From Halobiforma lacisalsi AJ5 (GTDB lineage: Archaea; Halobacteriota; Halobacteria; Halobacteriales; Natrialbaceae): a stretch of 64,000 nucleotides of DNA. The notes below the pieces were generated by a model. It did no database searches and was not told the DNA's origin. It worked only from the letters and a program-made list of their open reading frames with translations. The translations under genes were made by a program, and so were the position numbers. This document shows, piece after piece, positions 35,030 through 43,683 of the stretch (position 1 is the first letter of the stretch; every line of letters starts with the position of its first letter). The DNA is taken from the NCBI RefSeq assembly GCF_000226975.2, contig NZ_CP019285.1, positions 558,001 through 622,000 on the forward strand. The letters are read 5' to 3'.

Positions 35030-35349
35030 AACTACTAGTATATCCTATGAGTCGCGATAGGTGCACTGGAGCAACGCCCGTCGGACGTGTCCCGTTACGA
35101 ATCGGTAGAAACGAGTCGGCCCGTACACGTACCCAGACGGCACCCTGGAAACTCTCCCGTCGTACCACTGGTGGCCGAACCATCGCATAGCAGCAGAGGC
35201 ACCATGTGAAGTAACGAGGGACGGTTACGATCCCCCGGCGTAGCGAAGAAATACGCCGGCCGCTCACAGATAGTCAATGGTTTTCAGTTGCTTTCTTAGG
35301 TGCCTGGAACCGGAGATGGTTATATTAGTGGAGAGACGGGAGTTATCCT
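35030..35349. promoter_or_regulatory. Intergenic stretch with the wtp operon promoter
   Basis: No gene is seen in 35030-35300. GGTTATATTAG at about 35318-35328 lies roughly 27 bases before the wtpA ATG and is a good archaeal TATA box for a leaderless operon mRNA. No molybdate- or tungstate-type operator could be identified. Confidence 0.6.
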
Positions 35350-36303
35350 ATGCTCACTCCCCACGCGCCCGGAAACGGACAGCCGGGTCGTCGCGCCGTC
35401 CTTGCGACCGTCGGCGGCCTCGCGAGCATGGGTAGTCTAGCCGGCTGTCTCGGGAGTGACGCTGACGCGCTAACCGTCCTGTCGGCAGGGAGCCTCGTCA
35501 CCACCTTCGAGGATCACGTCGGCCCGGCGTTCGAAGCAGAAACGGGCATCAGCCTCCACGGCGAATATTACGGGACGAACGCCGTAATGCGGATGGTCGA
35601 AGACCGAACGAAACACCCCGATGTGATCGTCAGCGCCGACTCGAGGCTGCTCCGTGATCGGTTATACGACGAGTTCACCGACTGGGACGTCGAATTTGCA
35701 GCAAACAGTGTCGGGATCGGGTACAACCCGGACACCGAGTTCGGGCAGGGGCTAGATGCGAACGAGGCGTGGTACGATCTCGCTCCGGAAACTGACGAGG
35801 GAGACATCGCGATCGGCGATCCGGATCTCGATCCGCTCGGCTATCGTGCCGTGCAGGCGTTCGAACTGGCCGAAGCGGTACACGACCTCGAGGGGTTTCG
35901 AGAGGAGATGCTCCGGTTGGTCTACAAAGAACCCGAAGAACCGCAACTACTGGCGGGCGTCGAAAGCGGATCGCGCGCGGCGGCCATCATCTACCGGAAT
36001 ATGGCCGTCGATCACGATATCCCCTTCCACGAGTTCCCGCCGGAGTACAATTTCGCCGATCCCGGGATGGCAGCCCAGTACGCGGCCGCAGAGTACACGA
36101 CGGACGAAGAGGGGTACACCGCAGAAGGCCGACCGGTGCTGTACAGTGCGACGGTCAACGACGAGGCGGACGAAGCGGATGGGGGGCACCGACTGATCCA
36201 GTTTCTCGTCGACAACCCGGAACTGCTCGTCGAGGCAGGGTTGACCGTCGGAGACCGACTCCCGCGTCCCGCTGGAAACGTTCCCGAACGAATCGAGCTA
36301 TGA
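35350..36303 (+). CDS. wtpA: Tungstate/molybdate-binding lipoprotein WtpA
   Basis: A 317-residue extracellular solute-binding protein. The signal ends at the lipobox MGSLAGC. The mature protein begins LTVLSAGSLVTTFEDHVGPA, with the oxyanion-binding GSL loop, then EYYGTNAVMRMVEDRTKHPD and YKEPEEPQLLAGVESGSRAA, which are WtpA/ModA-like. It captures tungstate or molybdate outside the cell and passes it to WtpBC. The stop overlaps wtpB as ATGA. It provides metal for molybdopterin enzymes; moaB lies 18 kb downstream. Confidence 0.9.
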   Translation: MLTPHAPGNGQPGRRAVLATVGGLASMGSLAGCLGSDADALTVLSAGSLVTTFEDHVGPAFEAETGISLHGEYYGTNAVMRMVEDRTKHPDVIVSADSRLLRDRLYDEFTDWDVEFAANSVGIGYNPDTEFGQGLDANEAWYDLAPETDEGDIAIGDPDLDPLGYRAVQAFELAEAVHDLEGFREEMLRLVYKEPEEPQLLAGVESGSRAAAIIYRNMAVDHDIPFHEFPPEYNFADPGMAAQYAAAEYTTDEEGYTAEGRPVLYSATVNDEADEADGGHRLIQFLVDNPELLVEAGLTVGDRLPRPAGNVPERIEL

Positions 36304-37118
36304 GTGGTACCGACGCCCTTCCGATACGCCGGTCGAATCGAACGGTGGAGTTACTGGTCCCGGCTCTCCTCGGTGGACTGATTCTCGCGTACTTTGCGCT
36401 CCCGTTTGTCGCCTTTCTCTCGCGAACGGGGGCGGCGAACATCACTGCCGGACTCTCGACGCCCGAAACACAGCACGCAATTCGTAACTCGCTGATCACC
36501 GCACCGATCGCGACGGCGATTTCGACCGTGCTGGGTGTCCCCCTCGCCTACGTACTCGCACGACGGTCGTTTCCCGGAAAACGACTCGTCGAGGGGCTGG
36601 TGGTCCTTCCGCTCATCGTGCCACCCGTCGTCGGCGGAGCGATGATCATCACCGCCGTCGGACGCTTCACACCCATCGGTGCCGCTGCTGCCGCCGTCGG
36701 CGTCCCGCTTACTGACAGCCTGCTCGGCGTCGTGCTCGCACAGACGTTCGTCGCTGCACCGTTCGTCATTATTACTGCCAGAGCAGGGTTCGGAGCGATC
36801 GACGAGCGATTGGAACAGGCGTCGCGTTCGCTGGGCTATGGCCCCCTTGCGACCTTCCGGAACGTCTCGCTTCCGCTCGCTCACGGCGCGATTCTTGCGG
36901 GCATCGTCCTGACGTTCGCACGAGCGATCGGCGAGTTCGGCGCGACGATGATGGTCGCTTACAACCCACGAACGATGCCGACTCGCATCTGGGTTGATTT
37001 CATCGCCGGCGGGATCGACGCCATCGTACCGCTCGCGTTAACGCTGCTCGCCATTACGCTGGTCGTACTGGCGGCCGTCCAGCGTCTCGCCCGCGTCCCG
37101 ACGGTGATCGATCGATGA
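36300..37118 (+). CDS. wtpB: Tungstate/molybdate ABC transporter permease WtpB
   Basis: A 272-residue permease with about six membrane segments and the binding-protein-dependent transport EAA-type loop (QASRSLGYGPLATFRNVSLP then AHGAILAGIVLTFARAIGEF). The IGEFGA element is typical of the ModB/WtpB group. ATGA overlaps on both sides couple it to wtpA and wtpC. Confidence 0.92.
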   Translation: MSGTDALPIRRSNRTVELLVPALLGGLILAYFALPFVAFLSRTGAANITAGLSTPETQHAIRNSLITAPIATAISTVLGVPLAYVLARRSFPGKRLVEGLVVLPLIVPPVVGGAMIITAVGRFTPIGAAAAAVGVPLTDSLLGVVLAQTFVAAPFVIITARAGFGAIDERLEQASRSLGYGPLATFRNVSLPLAHGAILAGIVLTFARAIGEFGATMMVAYNPRTMPTRIWVDFIAGGIDAIVPLALTLLAITLVVLAAVQRLARVPTVIDR

Positions 37119-38197
37119 CCCTCGAGCTCGAGAGTGTTTCCCACCGATACGGCGACGAACTGGCCGTAAGCGACGTGTCGTTCGGGGCGGAGCCGGGCGA
37201 ACTGGTCGGGCTCCTCGGCCCCAGTGGCTGTGGCAAAACCACGCTCGTGCAGGCGATCGCCGGCCACGTGCGACCGACTGCCGGTCGGATACTGCTGCGC
37301 GGTGACGACGTTACCGACACACCCCCCGAGCGGCGACACGTCAGCGTCGTCTTTCAACGACCGACGCTGTATCCACACATGACCGTCAGCGAAAACGTCG
37401 CGTACGGATTGGCGGCACGGGGAATGGACCGCGAAGAACGCGACGCCCGCACGAGGGACTATCTCGATCTGGTCGACCTCGAGGAGCAACGCGATTCGTA
37501 TCCCGCGGAACTGAGCGGCGGTCAGCAGCGACGCGTCGAACTCGCACGGGCGTTGGCTCCTCGGCCGGACGTGTTGTTACTCGACGAGCCGCTGTCCGGG
37601 CTCGATCCGACGCTTCGCGAGCGGCTACGGGACGAAATCGCTCGCATCCAGCGCGAGACCGGCGTGACGACGCTGTTCGTAACCCACGATCAGGAGGATG
37701 CGATGGCGCTGGCCGATCGATTGGTCGTGATGAACGACGGACGAGTCGCCGGGAGCGGCCACCCACGGCGGCTCTACGACTCCCCGCCGACGCCGTTCGT
37801 GGCCTCGTTTCTCGGCCGCTCGAACACGCTCTCGGCGACGGTCGTGAACCAGGACCCGTTAACGGTGGCCTTCGGGGGCGCGGAACTGTCCCTCGACGGA
37901 ACGAACCTGCGCCGTTCGGAGGGGGAACCCGTGCTGTGTCACGTCCGTCCGAAGGATCTCTCGTTTGCCCCCGCCGAGACGAACGGGGCGTCCGTTTCGG
38001 TGACGGGAGAGGTGAAGCGAATCGTCGACCTCGGCCGGCGATACGACGTTACGCTCGAGACCCGGGCCGGGGACGAAATCGTCGTGGAAGAATCGTCCCG
38101 ACCACCGTCCCGGGACGAGTCCGTTTCGGTGTCGGTTCCCGGAGACTGCGTGACCGTTTTCGACGGAGAGCAAAGCGACTCGTCGCGTCTCTCTTGA
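37115..38197 (+). CDS. wtpC: Tungstate/molybdate ABC transporter ATPase WtpC
   Basis: A 360-residue ATPase: Walker A GPSGCGKTTLVQAIAGH, Q-loop in VVFQRPTLYPHMTV, signature LSGGQQRRVELARALAPRPD, Walker B VLLLDEPLSGLDP, H-loop VTHDQEDAMAL. A C-terminal TOBE-like domain (EPVLCHVRPKDLSFAP) may sense oxyanions. The family also includes phosphate/sulfate-type ATPases, but the WtpA context decides. Confidence 0.92.
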   Translation: MTLELESVSHRYGDELAVSDVSFGAEPGELVGLLGPSGCGKTTLVQAIAGHVRPTAGRILLRGDDVTDTPPERRHVSVVFQRPTLYPHMTVSENVAYGLAARGMDREERDARTRDYLDLVDLEEQRDSYPAELSGGQQRRVELARALAPRPDVLLLDEPLSGLDPTLRERLRDEIARIQRETGVTTLFVTHDQEDAMALADRLVVMNDGRVAGSGHPRRLYDSPPTPFVASFLGRSNTLSATVVNQDPLTVAFGGAELSLDGTNLRRSEGEPVLCHVRPKDLSFAPAETNGASVSVTGEVKRIVDLGRRYDVTLETRAGDEIVVEESSRPPSRDESVSVSVPGDCVTVFDGEQSDSSRLS

Positions 38198-38289
38198 CGC
38201 TGGCCGGATCGGGGCTGTGGGTGCTGTCGCAACTGGCCTCGTGGGACTCGTGAGCCTCGTGAGGTTCCGTTCGGAGCGCCCGAACTGCG

Positions 38290-38868
38290 TCAGGCCCACT
38301 CGAGGTCGTCGCTGGTCGCCACCTCGCCGAACAGCCAGTCGGCGTGATCGAGCGCGTACTCGCGGTGGTCCTCCTCGATGTAGCCGATACAGTCCTCGAC
38401 GAGGATCGGCCGGAAGTCCCGCAGCCCCGCGCTGCCCGCGCTGTGAAGGACACAGACGTTCGCCAGCGTGCCACAGAACACGAGGTCCCTGATCCCGCGG
38501 GCGTTCAGCCACCCCTCGAACTCCGTCTTCTGGAAGGCGTCGTAGGTGTGTTTCTCGACGACGTGGTCCGCGTCCTCGACGGGCAGTTCCTCGACGACTT
38601 CGGCCTCCCAGGACCCCTCGAGGACGTGTTCGCCCCACTGGTCGAACTCGTCGTAGTAGTAGGCGTCCTCGAACTGCTCGGGTGGATGGACGTCCCGCGT
38701 GTAGACGACCGTCGCACCACCCTCGTCGGCCCACTCGACGAGGTCCGCGACCGGCCCGATGGCCTCCTCGCTGCCGGGCGCGTACAGTGAACCGTCGGGG
38801 TGACAGAAGCCGTTTTGCATGTCGACGACCACCAGCGCCGTCCGGTTCGGATCGAGTTCGATGGGCAT
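38290..38868 (-). CDS. Isochorismatase-family cysteine hydrolase, probable nicotinamidase
   Basis: A 192-residue protein with the Asp-Lys/Cys catalytic layout of the family: VVVDMQNGFCHPDGSLY, VEKHTYDAFQKTEFEGWLNA and FCGTLANVCVLHSAGSAGLR with the nucleophilic Cys. Nicotinamidases convert nicotinamide to nicotinate; the presence of nicotinate phosphoribosyltransferase two genes away supports this over other hydrolases of the fold. The ATG at 38868 is chosen by the conserved start MPIELDPNRTALVV. Confidence 0.85.
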   Translation of the reverse strand: MPIELDPNRTALVVVDMQNGFCHPDGSLYAPGSEEAIGPVADLVEWADEGGATVVYTRDVHPPEQFEDAYYYDEFDQWGEHVLEGSWEAEVVEELPVEDADHVVEKHTYDAFQKTEFEGWLNARGIRDLVFCGTLANVCVLHSAGSAGLRDFRPILVEDCIGYIEEDHREYALDHADWLFGEVATSDDLEWA

Positions 38869-38976
38869 ACGTGACCGTTCGAACCGGATCGTAAAAACGT
38901 TCCCGCGACCCCGACAGACGGTCCGACCGTCGTCCTTTTTACACTCGCTTGCTAACCGAGTGGTAACGCTCCCCCT

Positions 38977-40857
38977 ATGGAATCGACCCGAACGCGGTCC
39001 CTGCTCGTCGTTCTCGCGGTCGCCACGATCGCCCTTCTCGCCGTTGCGGCCGCCGGTCTCGTTCCCGGTCCGTTCGTCGGTGACGACGCATCCGACGGGG
39101 ACGACTACGAATACGGAGACGGACCCGGATACGATGACGGAGAACGCCCCGAGAACCCCACGACCGCCGACACCGTCGGCTACGTCGAGGGCTACTGGTA
39201 CGACGACGACCTCCCCGTCGACGACCGCGACAACGCCACCCTCGAGGACGACGAACTCGAGGCGGTCGTCTACCGGTCGATGGCCCGCGTAGAGACCCTC
39301 CGCGAGCGGCCCTTCGAGAAGGAGGTCGACGTCGAGGTGATCGGTCGGGAGGAGTACCGCGAGCGCGACGACGTCTTCGTGAACCTCTCCGTCGACGAAC
39401 AGCTTCACGCGAGCGTCACCTACGAGGCCACGTTCCTCGTCGACCGCGAGACCGACGCCAACGCGGAGATCGAGACCCTCTATGGCGGCTCGGTCAACGG
39501 CTACTACGACCCCGGGACGGGACAGATCGTCGTCGTCTCCGACACCCCCGAAACGCCCGAACTCGACGAGGTCGTGCTCGGACACGAACTCCACCACGCC
39601 CTGCAGGACCAGCACTTCGACCTGACCAGCCTCGAGCGGGAGACGATCGACCAGGACAACGCCAAGAACGGCCTCGTCGAGGGGGCCGCCGTCTGGATCG
39701 ACACCGAGTACGCCGACCGCTGCGGCGAGGAGTGGGACTGTGTGCTCCCCGCCGGGAGCCAGTCGGGCTCGACCGACCTGAACTGGGGACTGTACCTCAC
39801 CATCTACCAGCCCTACGACGACGGCCCCGACTACGTCGACTACCTCCTCGAGCAGGACGGCTGGGCGGCCGTCGACGAGGCCTACGACGACCCGCCGGCC
39901 AGTTCCTCGGAAGTGATCCGACCGGGCGAGGAGCGCGAACCGGCCGACGTCGCAGTGCCGGACCGTTCCGGCGACGGCTGGACCCAGTTCGAGATCGACA
40001 GCGAGCGCGCCGACGAGACCGTCGGCGAGGCCGGCATGGTCGCGATGTTCGCGGCCGGCGCGTTCGAGTCCGGCCAGCCGGCAGTGATCGACCGCGACGA
40101 GTTCCTCGCGGCGGAGGTCGGCTACGACTACGACCATCCCTACACGGACGGGTGGGCCGGCGACGAACTCGTCACCTACGTCGCCGCCGACGCCAGCGTC
40201 GAGGACCCCGACCGTACCGAGGAGGCCCTCGAGGACACCGGCTTCGTCTGGCGGACCGAGTGGCTCTCCGAGCGCGACGCGGCGGCCTTCGCCGACGGCT
40301 ACCTGGAGTTGCTCGAGTTCTACGGCGCGGAGCCGGTCGAAGACCGGAAAGACACCTACGTGGTCGACGACGAGGACGGCTATCCCGGCGCGTACTATCT
40401 CGAGCGCGGGCCGGACGGCGAGACCGTGACCGTCGTCCGCGCTCCCACGGTCGAGGACCTGCCGGAGATCGAGGAGGGTGCCGCACCCCATGGAGCGGAC
40501 GAACTCGAGGCCTGGGCCGGCGTCGGTGAGGACGGACCCGACCCGGACGCGGACGACAGCGACGCGATCGGCGGCATCGCCGGCTCGACCGGCGGCTCGA
40601 TGGCGATCGCCGCGGTCGTAGTCGTCGCCACCGGCGCGGTGCTGGTGATCGTCCGGCGCGGCATCTCCGTGAGAACGTCGGGCCACCGGCGGTTCTCGAG
40701 CGCGCGGAACCCGGGCCCGATTGGGGAGTCGGTCGCTCCTACGGCGAGCGTGGGGCTCACCGCGACTGCCGGGACCGCCGTGACCGCCGGGACCGCCGTG
40801 ACCGCCGTGACCGTCGGGATCGCTGCGACTACCGGAACCGTCCAAACCACCCGGTGA
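38977..40857 (+). CDS. Hvo_1808-type surface protein with HELHH motif
   Basis: A 626-residue protein with an N-terminal signal (LLVVLAVATIALLAVAAAGL) and acidic linker. The central motif LGHELHHALQDQHFDLTSLE is an HExxH-like metalloprotease signature (HELHH). A second hydrophobic segment near residues 535-557 (SMAIAAVVVVATGAVLVIVR) would anchor the C-terminus, leaving the main domain outside. After it, about 65 residues are Ala/Thr/Val-rich with repeats (TAGTAVTAGTAVTAVTVG), an odd tail that may result from a late frameshift. The family is known as Hvo_1808 surface proteins; catalytic activity is unproven. Confidence 0.8.
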   Translation: MESTRTRSLLVVLAVATIALLAVAAAGLVPGPFVGDDASDGDDYEYGDGPGYDDGERPENPTTADTVGYVEGYWYDDDLPVDDRDNATLEDDELEAVVYRSMARVETLRERPFEKEVDVEVIGREEYRERDDVFVNLSVDEQLHASVTYEATFLVDRETDANAEIETLYGGSVNGYYDPGTGQIVVVSDTPETPELDEVVLGHELHHALQDQHFDLTSLERETIDQDNAKNGLVEGAAVWIDTEYADRCGEEWDCVLPAGSQSGSTDLNWGLYLTIYQPYDDGPDYVDYLLEQDGWAAVDEAYDDPPASSSEVIRPGEEREPADVAVPDRSGDGWTQFEIDSERADETVGEAGMVAMFAAGAFESGQPAVIDRDEFLAAEVGYDYDHPYTDGWAGDELVTYVAADASVEDPDRTEEALEDTGFVWRTEWLSERDAAAFADGYLELLEFYGAEPVEDRKDTYVVDDEDGYPGAYYLERGPDGETVTVVRAPTVEDLPEIEEGAAPHGADELEAWAGVGEDGPDPDADDSDAIGGIAGSTGGSMAIAAVVVVATGAVLVIVRRGISVRTSGHRRFSSARNPGPIGESVAPTASVGLTATAGTAVTAGTAVTAVTVGIAATTGTVQTTR

Positions 40858-40916
40858 GATCGACCGCATCGACCGCAGACGAGTAGCTTTTTTGCTTCCC
40901 GACGGAATTCGACGAT

Positions 40917-42074
40917 ATGTCAAATCCGTTCGGAACCGTCCCTCCGGAGGCGATTCTCGAGGGGGACGCCACAGACGCCTACTTCGAGCGCACCCGTTCG
41001 ACGCTCGAGGCTGCCGGGAAGAACCCCCACGTCGTCGCCGAGGTGACGGCCGACCAGTTCCCGACCGGCGAGTTCGACGTCTTCACCGGGGTCGAGGACG
41101 TCGCAACGCTGTTCGAAGGTCGCTCCGTCGACGTCGACGCCCTGCCGGACGGGCAACTGTTCGACGGCGGCCCCGTCATGCGGATCGAGGGGCCCTACCT
41201 CGAGTTCGCCGAACTCGAGACGTCGCTGCTGGGCTTTCTGTCCCAGCCCAGTGGCTTCGCGACGGCCGCGCTCGAGGCCCGCCGTGCGGCGCCCGAATCG
41301 CTCGTTCTCTCCTTTGGCGCGCGCCACGTCCACCCCACGATCGCGTCCGTCGTCGAACGTGCCTCACTGCTTTCGGGGCTGGACGGGTTCTCCCACGTCG
41401 CTGCGGGAGAGATTCTCGGGCGAGAGCCCGGCGGCACGATGCCCCACGCGCTGATGTTCTGCTTCGGCGAGGGGAACCAGGACGAGGCCTGGGAGGCCTT
41501 CGACGCGGCCGTCCCCGAGGACGTCCCGCGGATCGCGCTGACCGACACCTTCTGGGACGAGGTCAGCGAGAGCCTGCTCGCGGCCGAGACGCTCGGCGAC
41601 CGTCTGGACGGCGTGCGTATCGACACCACGAGCTCCCGCCGGGGCGACTTCCGGCACATCATCCGCGAAGTTCGGTGGGAACTCGACGCACACGGCCACG
41701 AGGACGTCGACATCTTCTGTAGCGGCGGGCTCGATCCCGAGGCGATCGAAAGCCTGCGGGACGTCGCCGACGGTTTCGGCGTCGGGAGCCACATCACGAG
41801 CGCGCCGGGCGTCGACTTCAGCCTCGACATCGTCGAGATGGAGGGCGAGCCGGTCTCCAAACGAGGCAAGCTCTCCGGCGTCAAAGAAGTCTATCGTACT
41901 CCCGCAGGCGGGCACCACGTCGCGCTGGCCGACCGCGACGGTCCCGACGGCGAGGCGCTGCTGGAGCCGCTCGTCCGTGACGGCGAAATCGTCCAGGAGT
42001 TCGACCTCGAGGAGGCGAGCGAGCGGTGCCTGGCCGACGCCGAGGCGGTCGGCTTCCGGGAATCAGAGAACTGA
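40917..42074 (+). CDS. pncB: Nicotinate phosphoribosyltransferase
   Basis: A 385-residue type II phosphoribosyltransferase with LSFGARHVHPTIASVVERAS, RIDTTSSRRGDFRHIIREVR and the phosphate-binding SGGLDPEAIESLRDVADGFG. It makes nicotinate mononucleotide from nicotinate and PRPP in the Preiss-Handler NAD salvage path. Together with the nicotinamidase-like gene at 38290-38868 it completes nicotinamide-to-NaMN salvage. GTAGCTTTTTTG before the gene is T-rich rather than a clear TATA box. Confidence 0.93.
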   Translation: MSNPFGTVPPEAILEGDATDAYFERTRSTLEAAGKNPHVVAEVTADQFPTGEFDVFTGVEDVATLFEGRSVDVDALPDGQLFDGGPVMRIEGPYLEFAELETSLLGFLSQPSGFATAALEARRAAPESLVLSFGARHVHPTIASVVERASLLSGLDGFSHVAAGEILGREPGGTMPHALMFCFGEGNQDEAWEAFDAAVPEDVPRIALTDTFWDEVSESLLAAETLGDRLDGVRIDTTSSRRGDFRHIIREVRWELDAHGHEDVDIFCSGGLDPEAIESLRDVADGFGVGSHITSAPGVDFSLDIVEMEGEPVSKRGKLSGVKEVYRTPAGGHHVALADRDGPDGEALLEPLVRDGEIVQEFDLEEASERCLADAEAVGFRESEN

Positions 42075-42321
42075 ATCGCGACCCGCGGCGTTCCTCGAGG
42101 ATCGGACCGACGAGCCGGGAGTCTCGGTCTCGAAGGTGGGTGTTGAGTGACTGGATGGAACAGTGGGATGGGGTTGGGCAGGGGTCGGACGGACGACTCT
42201 GTGGACGCGGCGCGCCGAGAAAGCAGTCGGAGCCGTCCCCGATCTCGACGGGCGGCCTTCGGTGCCTTCGTGTTCCGTGTGGTCTTCGTGATCGCCGCGA
42301 TCCTCGCGGCGCTCGAGGGGG

Positions 42322-42921
42322 TTACAGTTCCTCGATGCTCCCGTCGGCCTCCCGTTCGCGGAACACCTGCCCCTCGAACAGCGTGACGACGACGTCGTCG
42401 TCCTGCCAGGCACCCGGGGCGAGCTTCGCCTTGCGGCAGGTGCGATCGAGGTACTCGTGTGCGCTCCACCCGTTTTCGACCGGCACCGTCGGGTAGAGCC
42501 AGCCGCCCTCCCCGCCGTCGATGGCGACGCCGTGCGTGCCGAGCTCGAGGTCGGCGAGCGGGTCGTCGGTGAGGACGACGTTGTTGACCGCACAGATCGA
42601 GACGGTGAGGTTCGGCAGTTCGGAGGGAGTTACCTCCGAGCCGCAGGAATCCTCGCTCGCGGCTTCGATCGCCGCGTCGACGATCACGTGGCCGAGCTGG
42701 TCGTCCGAGCGGTAGCCGCCGGCACAGCCGCGCAGGCTCCCCCGGCCACGCGTGGACTCGAGGCGGACGAACGCGCCGGTGCGCTCGTAGAAGGCCTCGC
42801 GCATACTGCCCGGTTGTTCTCGTTGACCGTGTTGTACGTAGGATTCGACGGCTTCGCGCGCGAGTTCGACGGCGCGCGCCCCGTCTTCGTAGGAGAGGTC
42901 GACACCCTGTCCCTGGGACAT
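42322..42921 (-). CDS. AMMECR1-domain protein (TIGR00296 family)
   Basis: A 199-residue protein with the AMMECR1 signature GRGSLRGCAGGYRSDDQLGH and the ends NLTVSICAVN, THGVAIDGGEGGWLYPTVPV. Archaeal members are widespread, of unknown biochemical role, and structurally two-domain. The ATG at 42921 is chosen; an upstream ATG adds four residues. Confidence 0.9.
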   Translation of the reverse strand: MSQGQGVDLSYEDGARAVELAREAVESYVQHGQREQPGSMREAFYERTGAFVRLESTRGRGSLRGCAGGYRSDDQLGHVIVDAAIEAASEDSCGSEVTPSELPNLTVSICAVNNVVLTDDPLADLELGTHGVAIDGGEGGWLYPTVPVENGWSAHEYLDRTCRKAKLAPGAWQDDDVVVTLFEGQVFREREADGSIEEL

Positions 42922-43001
42922 ACAGATGTACATGGGAAGGATCGTCCTAAAACGCTTCCATTCCGTTCGAGGGGGTGTCGCGGCGAACGCGAGCGAACGA
43001 C

Positions 43002-43013
43002 CGCGGGACTTAT
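43002..43013 (+). promoter_or_regulatory. TATA box of the RNase P RNA gene
   Basis: GGGACTTATTCG lies about 27 bases before the predicted 5' end of the RNase P RNA at 43035, the standard spacing for an archaeal stable-RNA promoter. Confidence 0.6.
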
Positions 43014-43034
43014 TCGGCCGAGGGCCCTACGTCG

Positions 43035-43608
43035 AGTGGGAGAGAGAGCCCGGCTGCCGCGATGGTCGCGCCGGCAACGGCCCGACCACCGACCGTTGCG
43101 CGTCCCGACGGACGGGCAACGCGCCAACGTGATCCATCCCTCGTGGATGTGTCACGCCCGCGAGGAAAGTCCCCCCACCTGTTCGGGCAGGTGACCGGGC
43201 GCAAGTCCGGAGCGGGAGACCGCTGGCTCTGGAACAGAAACGACACGTCTCGGCCCGACCGATGATGCGCGCGAACCCGACCGCGAGGAAGGGGAGTTGA
43301 CCCGCAGAGGGGGCGATTCGAGTGCCAAACGGTACGAGAACCGCCGGCGAGCGATCGACACGACGTGGTTCGAATCCACGGATCGCGTACGGGGTTCGAC
43401 GGCACGACCGTCGAACGGTATCGACGCGATCGATCGCACGTCGACGGCCGAGGATCGATGGAACGGCGAACCCTCACCGGTGCAAGTCCGTGCCGTGGTA
43501 GCCCGAACGTCCCTCGGTCGCCGCGAACGGCGCGGCGATCGGGGACGGCGCGGACGCTCAGCCGAATGCCGGGACGAACAGAAGGGGGCTTACTCCTCTC
43601 GCCCGTTT
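43035..43608 (+). ncRNA. rnpB: RNase P RNA (archaeal type A)
   Basis: The universally conserved GAGGAAAGTCC (CR-I) is at 43162-43172 and the CR-V motif ACAGAAGGGGGCTTAC at 43578-43593. P1 forms between AGTGGGAGAGAG (43035-43046) and CTCTCGCCCGTT (43596-43607) with one mismatch, and P2 between CCCGGC (43049-43054) and GCCGGG (43568-43573), which fixes both ends. The hairpin CGTGATCCAT...GTCACG before CR-I is P3-like. It processes tRNA 5' leaders. It is longer than the haloarchaeal RNAs I remember, mainly through a 105-base insert region between P2 and CR-I. Confidence 0.92.
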
Positions 43609-43616
43609 TCATACGT

Positions 43617-43672
43617 GAGTGGCGACGCTCGAGATTCGGAGTCCGGTGCCGACGACTCGAGCGTCGCCACTC
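43617..43672. terminator. 17-bp perfect hairpin between convergent rnpB and hydrolase genes
   Basis: GAGTGGCGACGCTCGAG at 43617-43633 is exactly complementary to 43656-43672 with a 22-base loop. It lies just after the T-run ending rnpB and before the 3' end of the opposing hydrolase gene, suiting a two-way transcription barrier or 3'-end stabiliser. Confidence 0.65.
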
Positions 43673-43683
43673 GAGTTCCCACG

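Noticed and set aside
42075..42321. Short frames between pncB and the AMMECR1 gene
   Set aside because: They are Arg- or His/Asp-rich shadows without start-site or family support.
43360..43385. GGTTCGAATCC motif suggesting a tRNA T arm
   Set aside because: It lies inside the RNase P RNA as part of the hairpin CGTGGTTCGAATCCACG; no cloverleaf forms.
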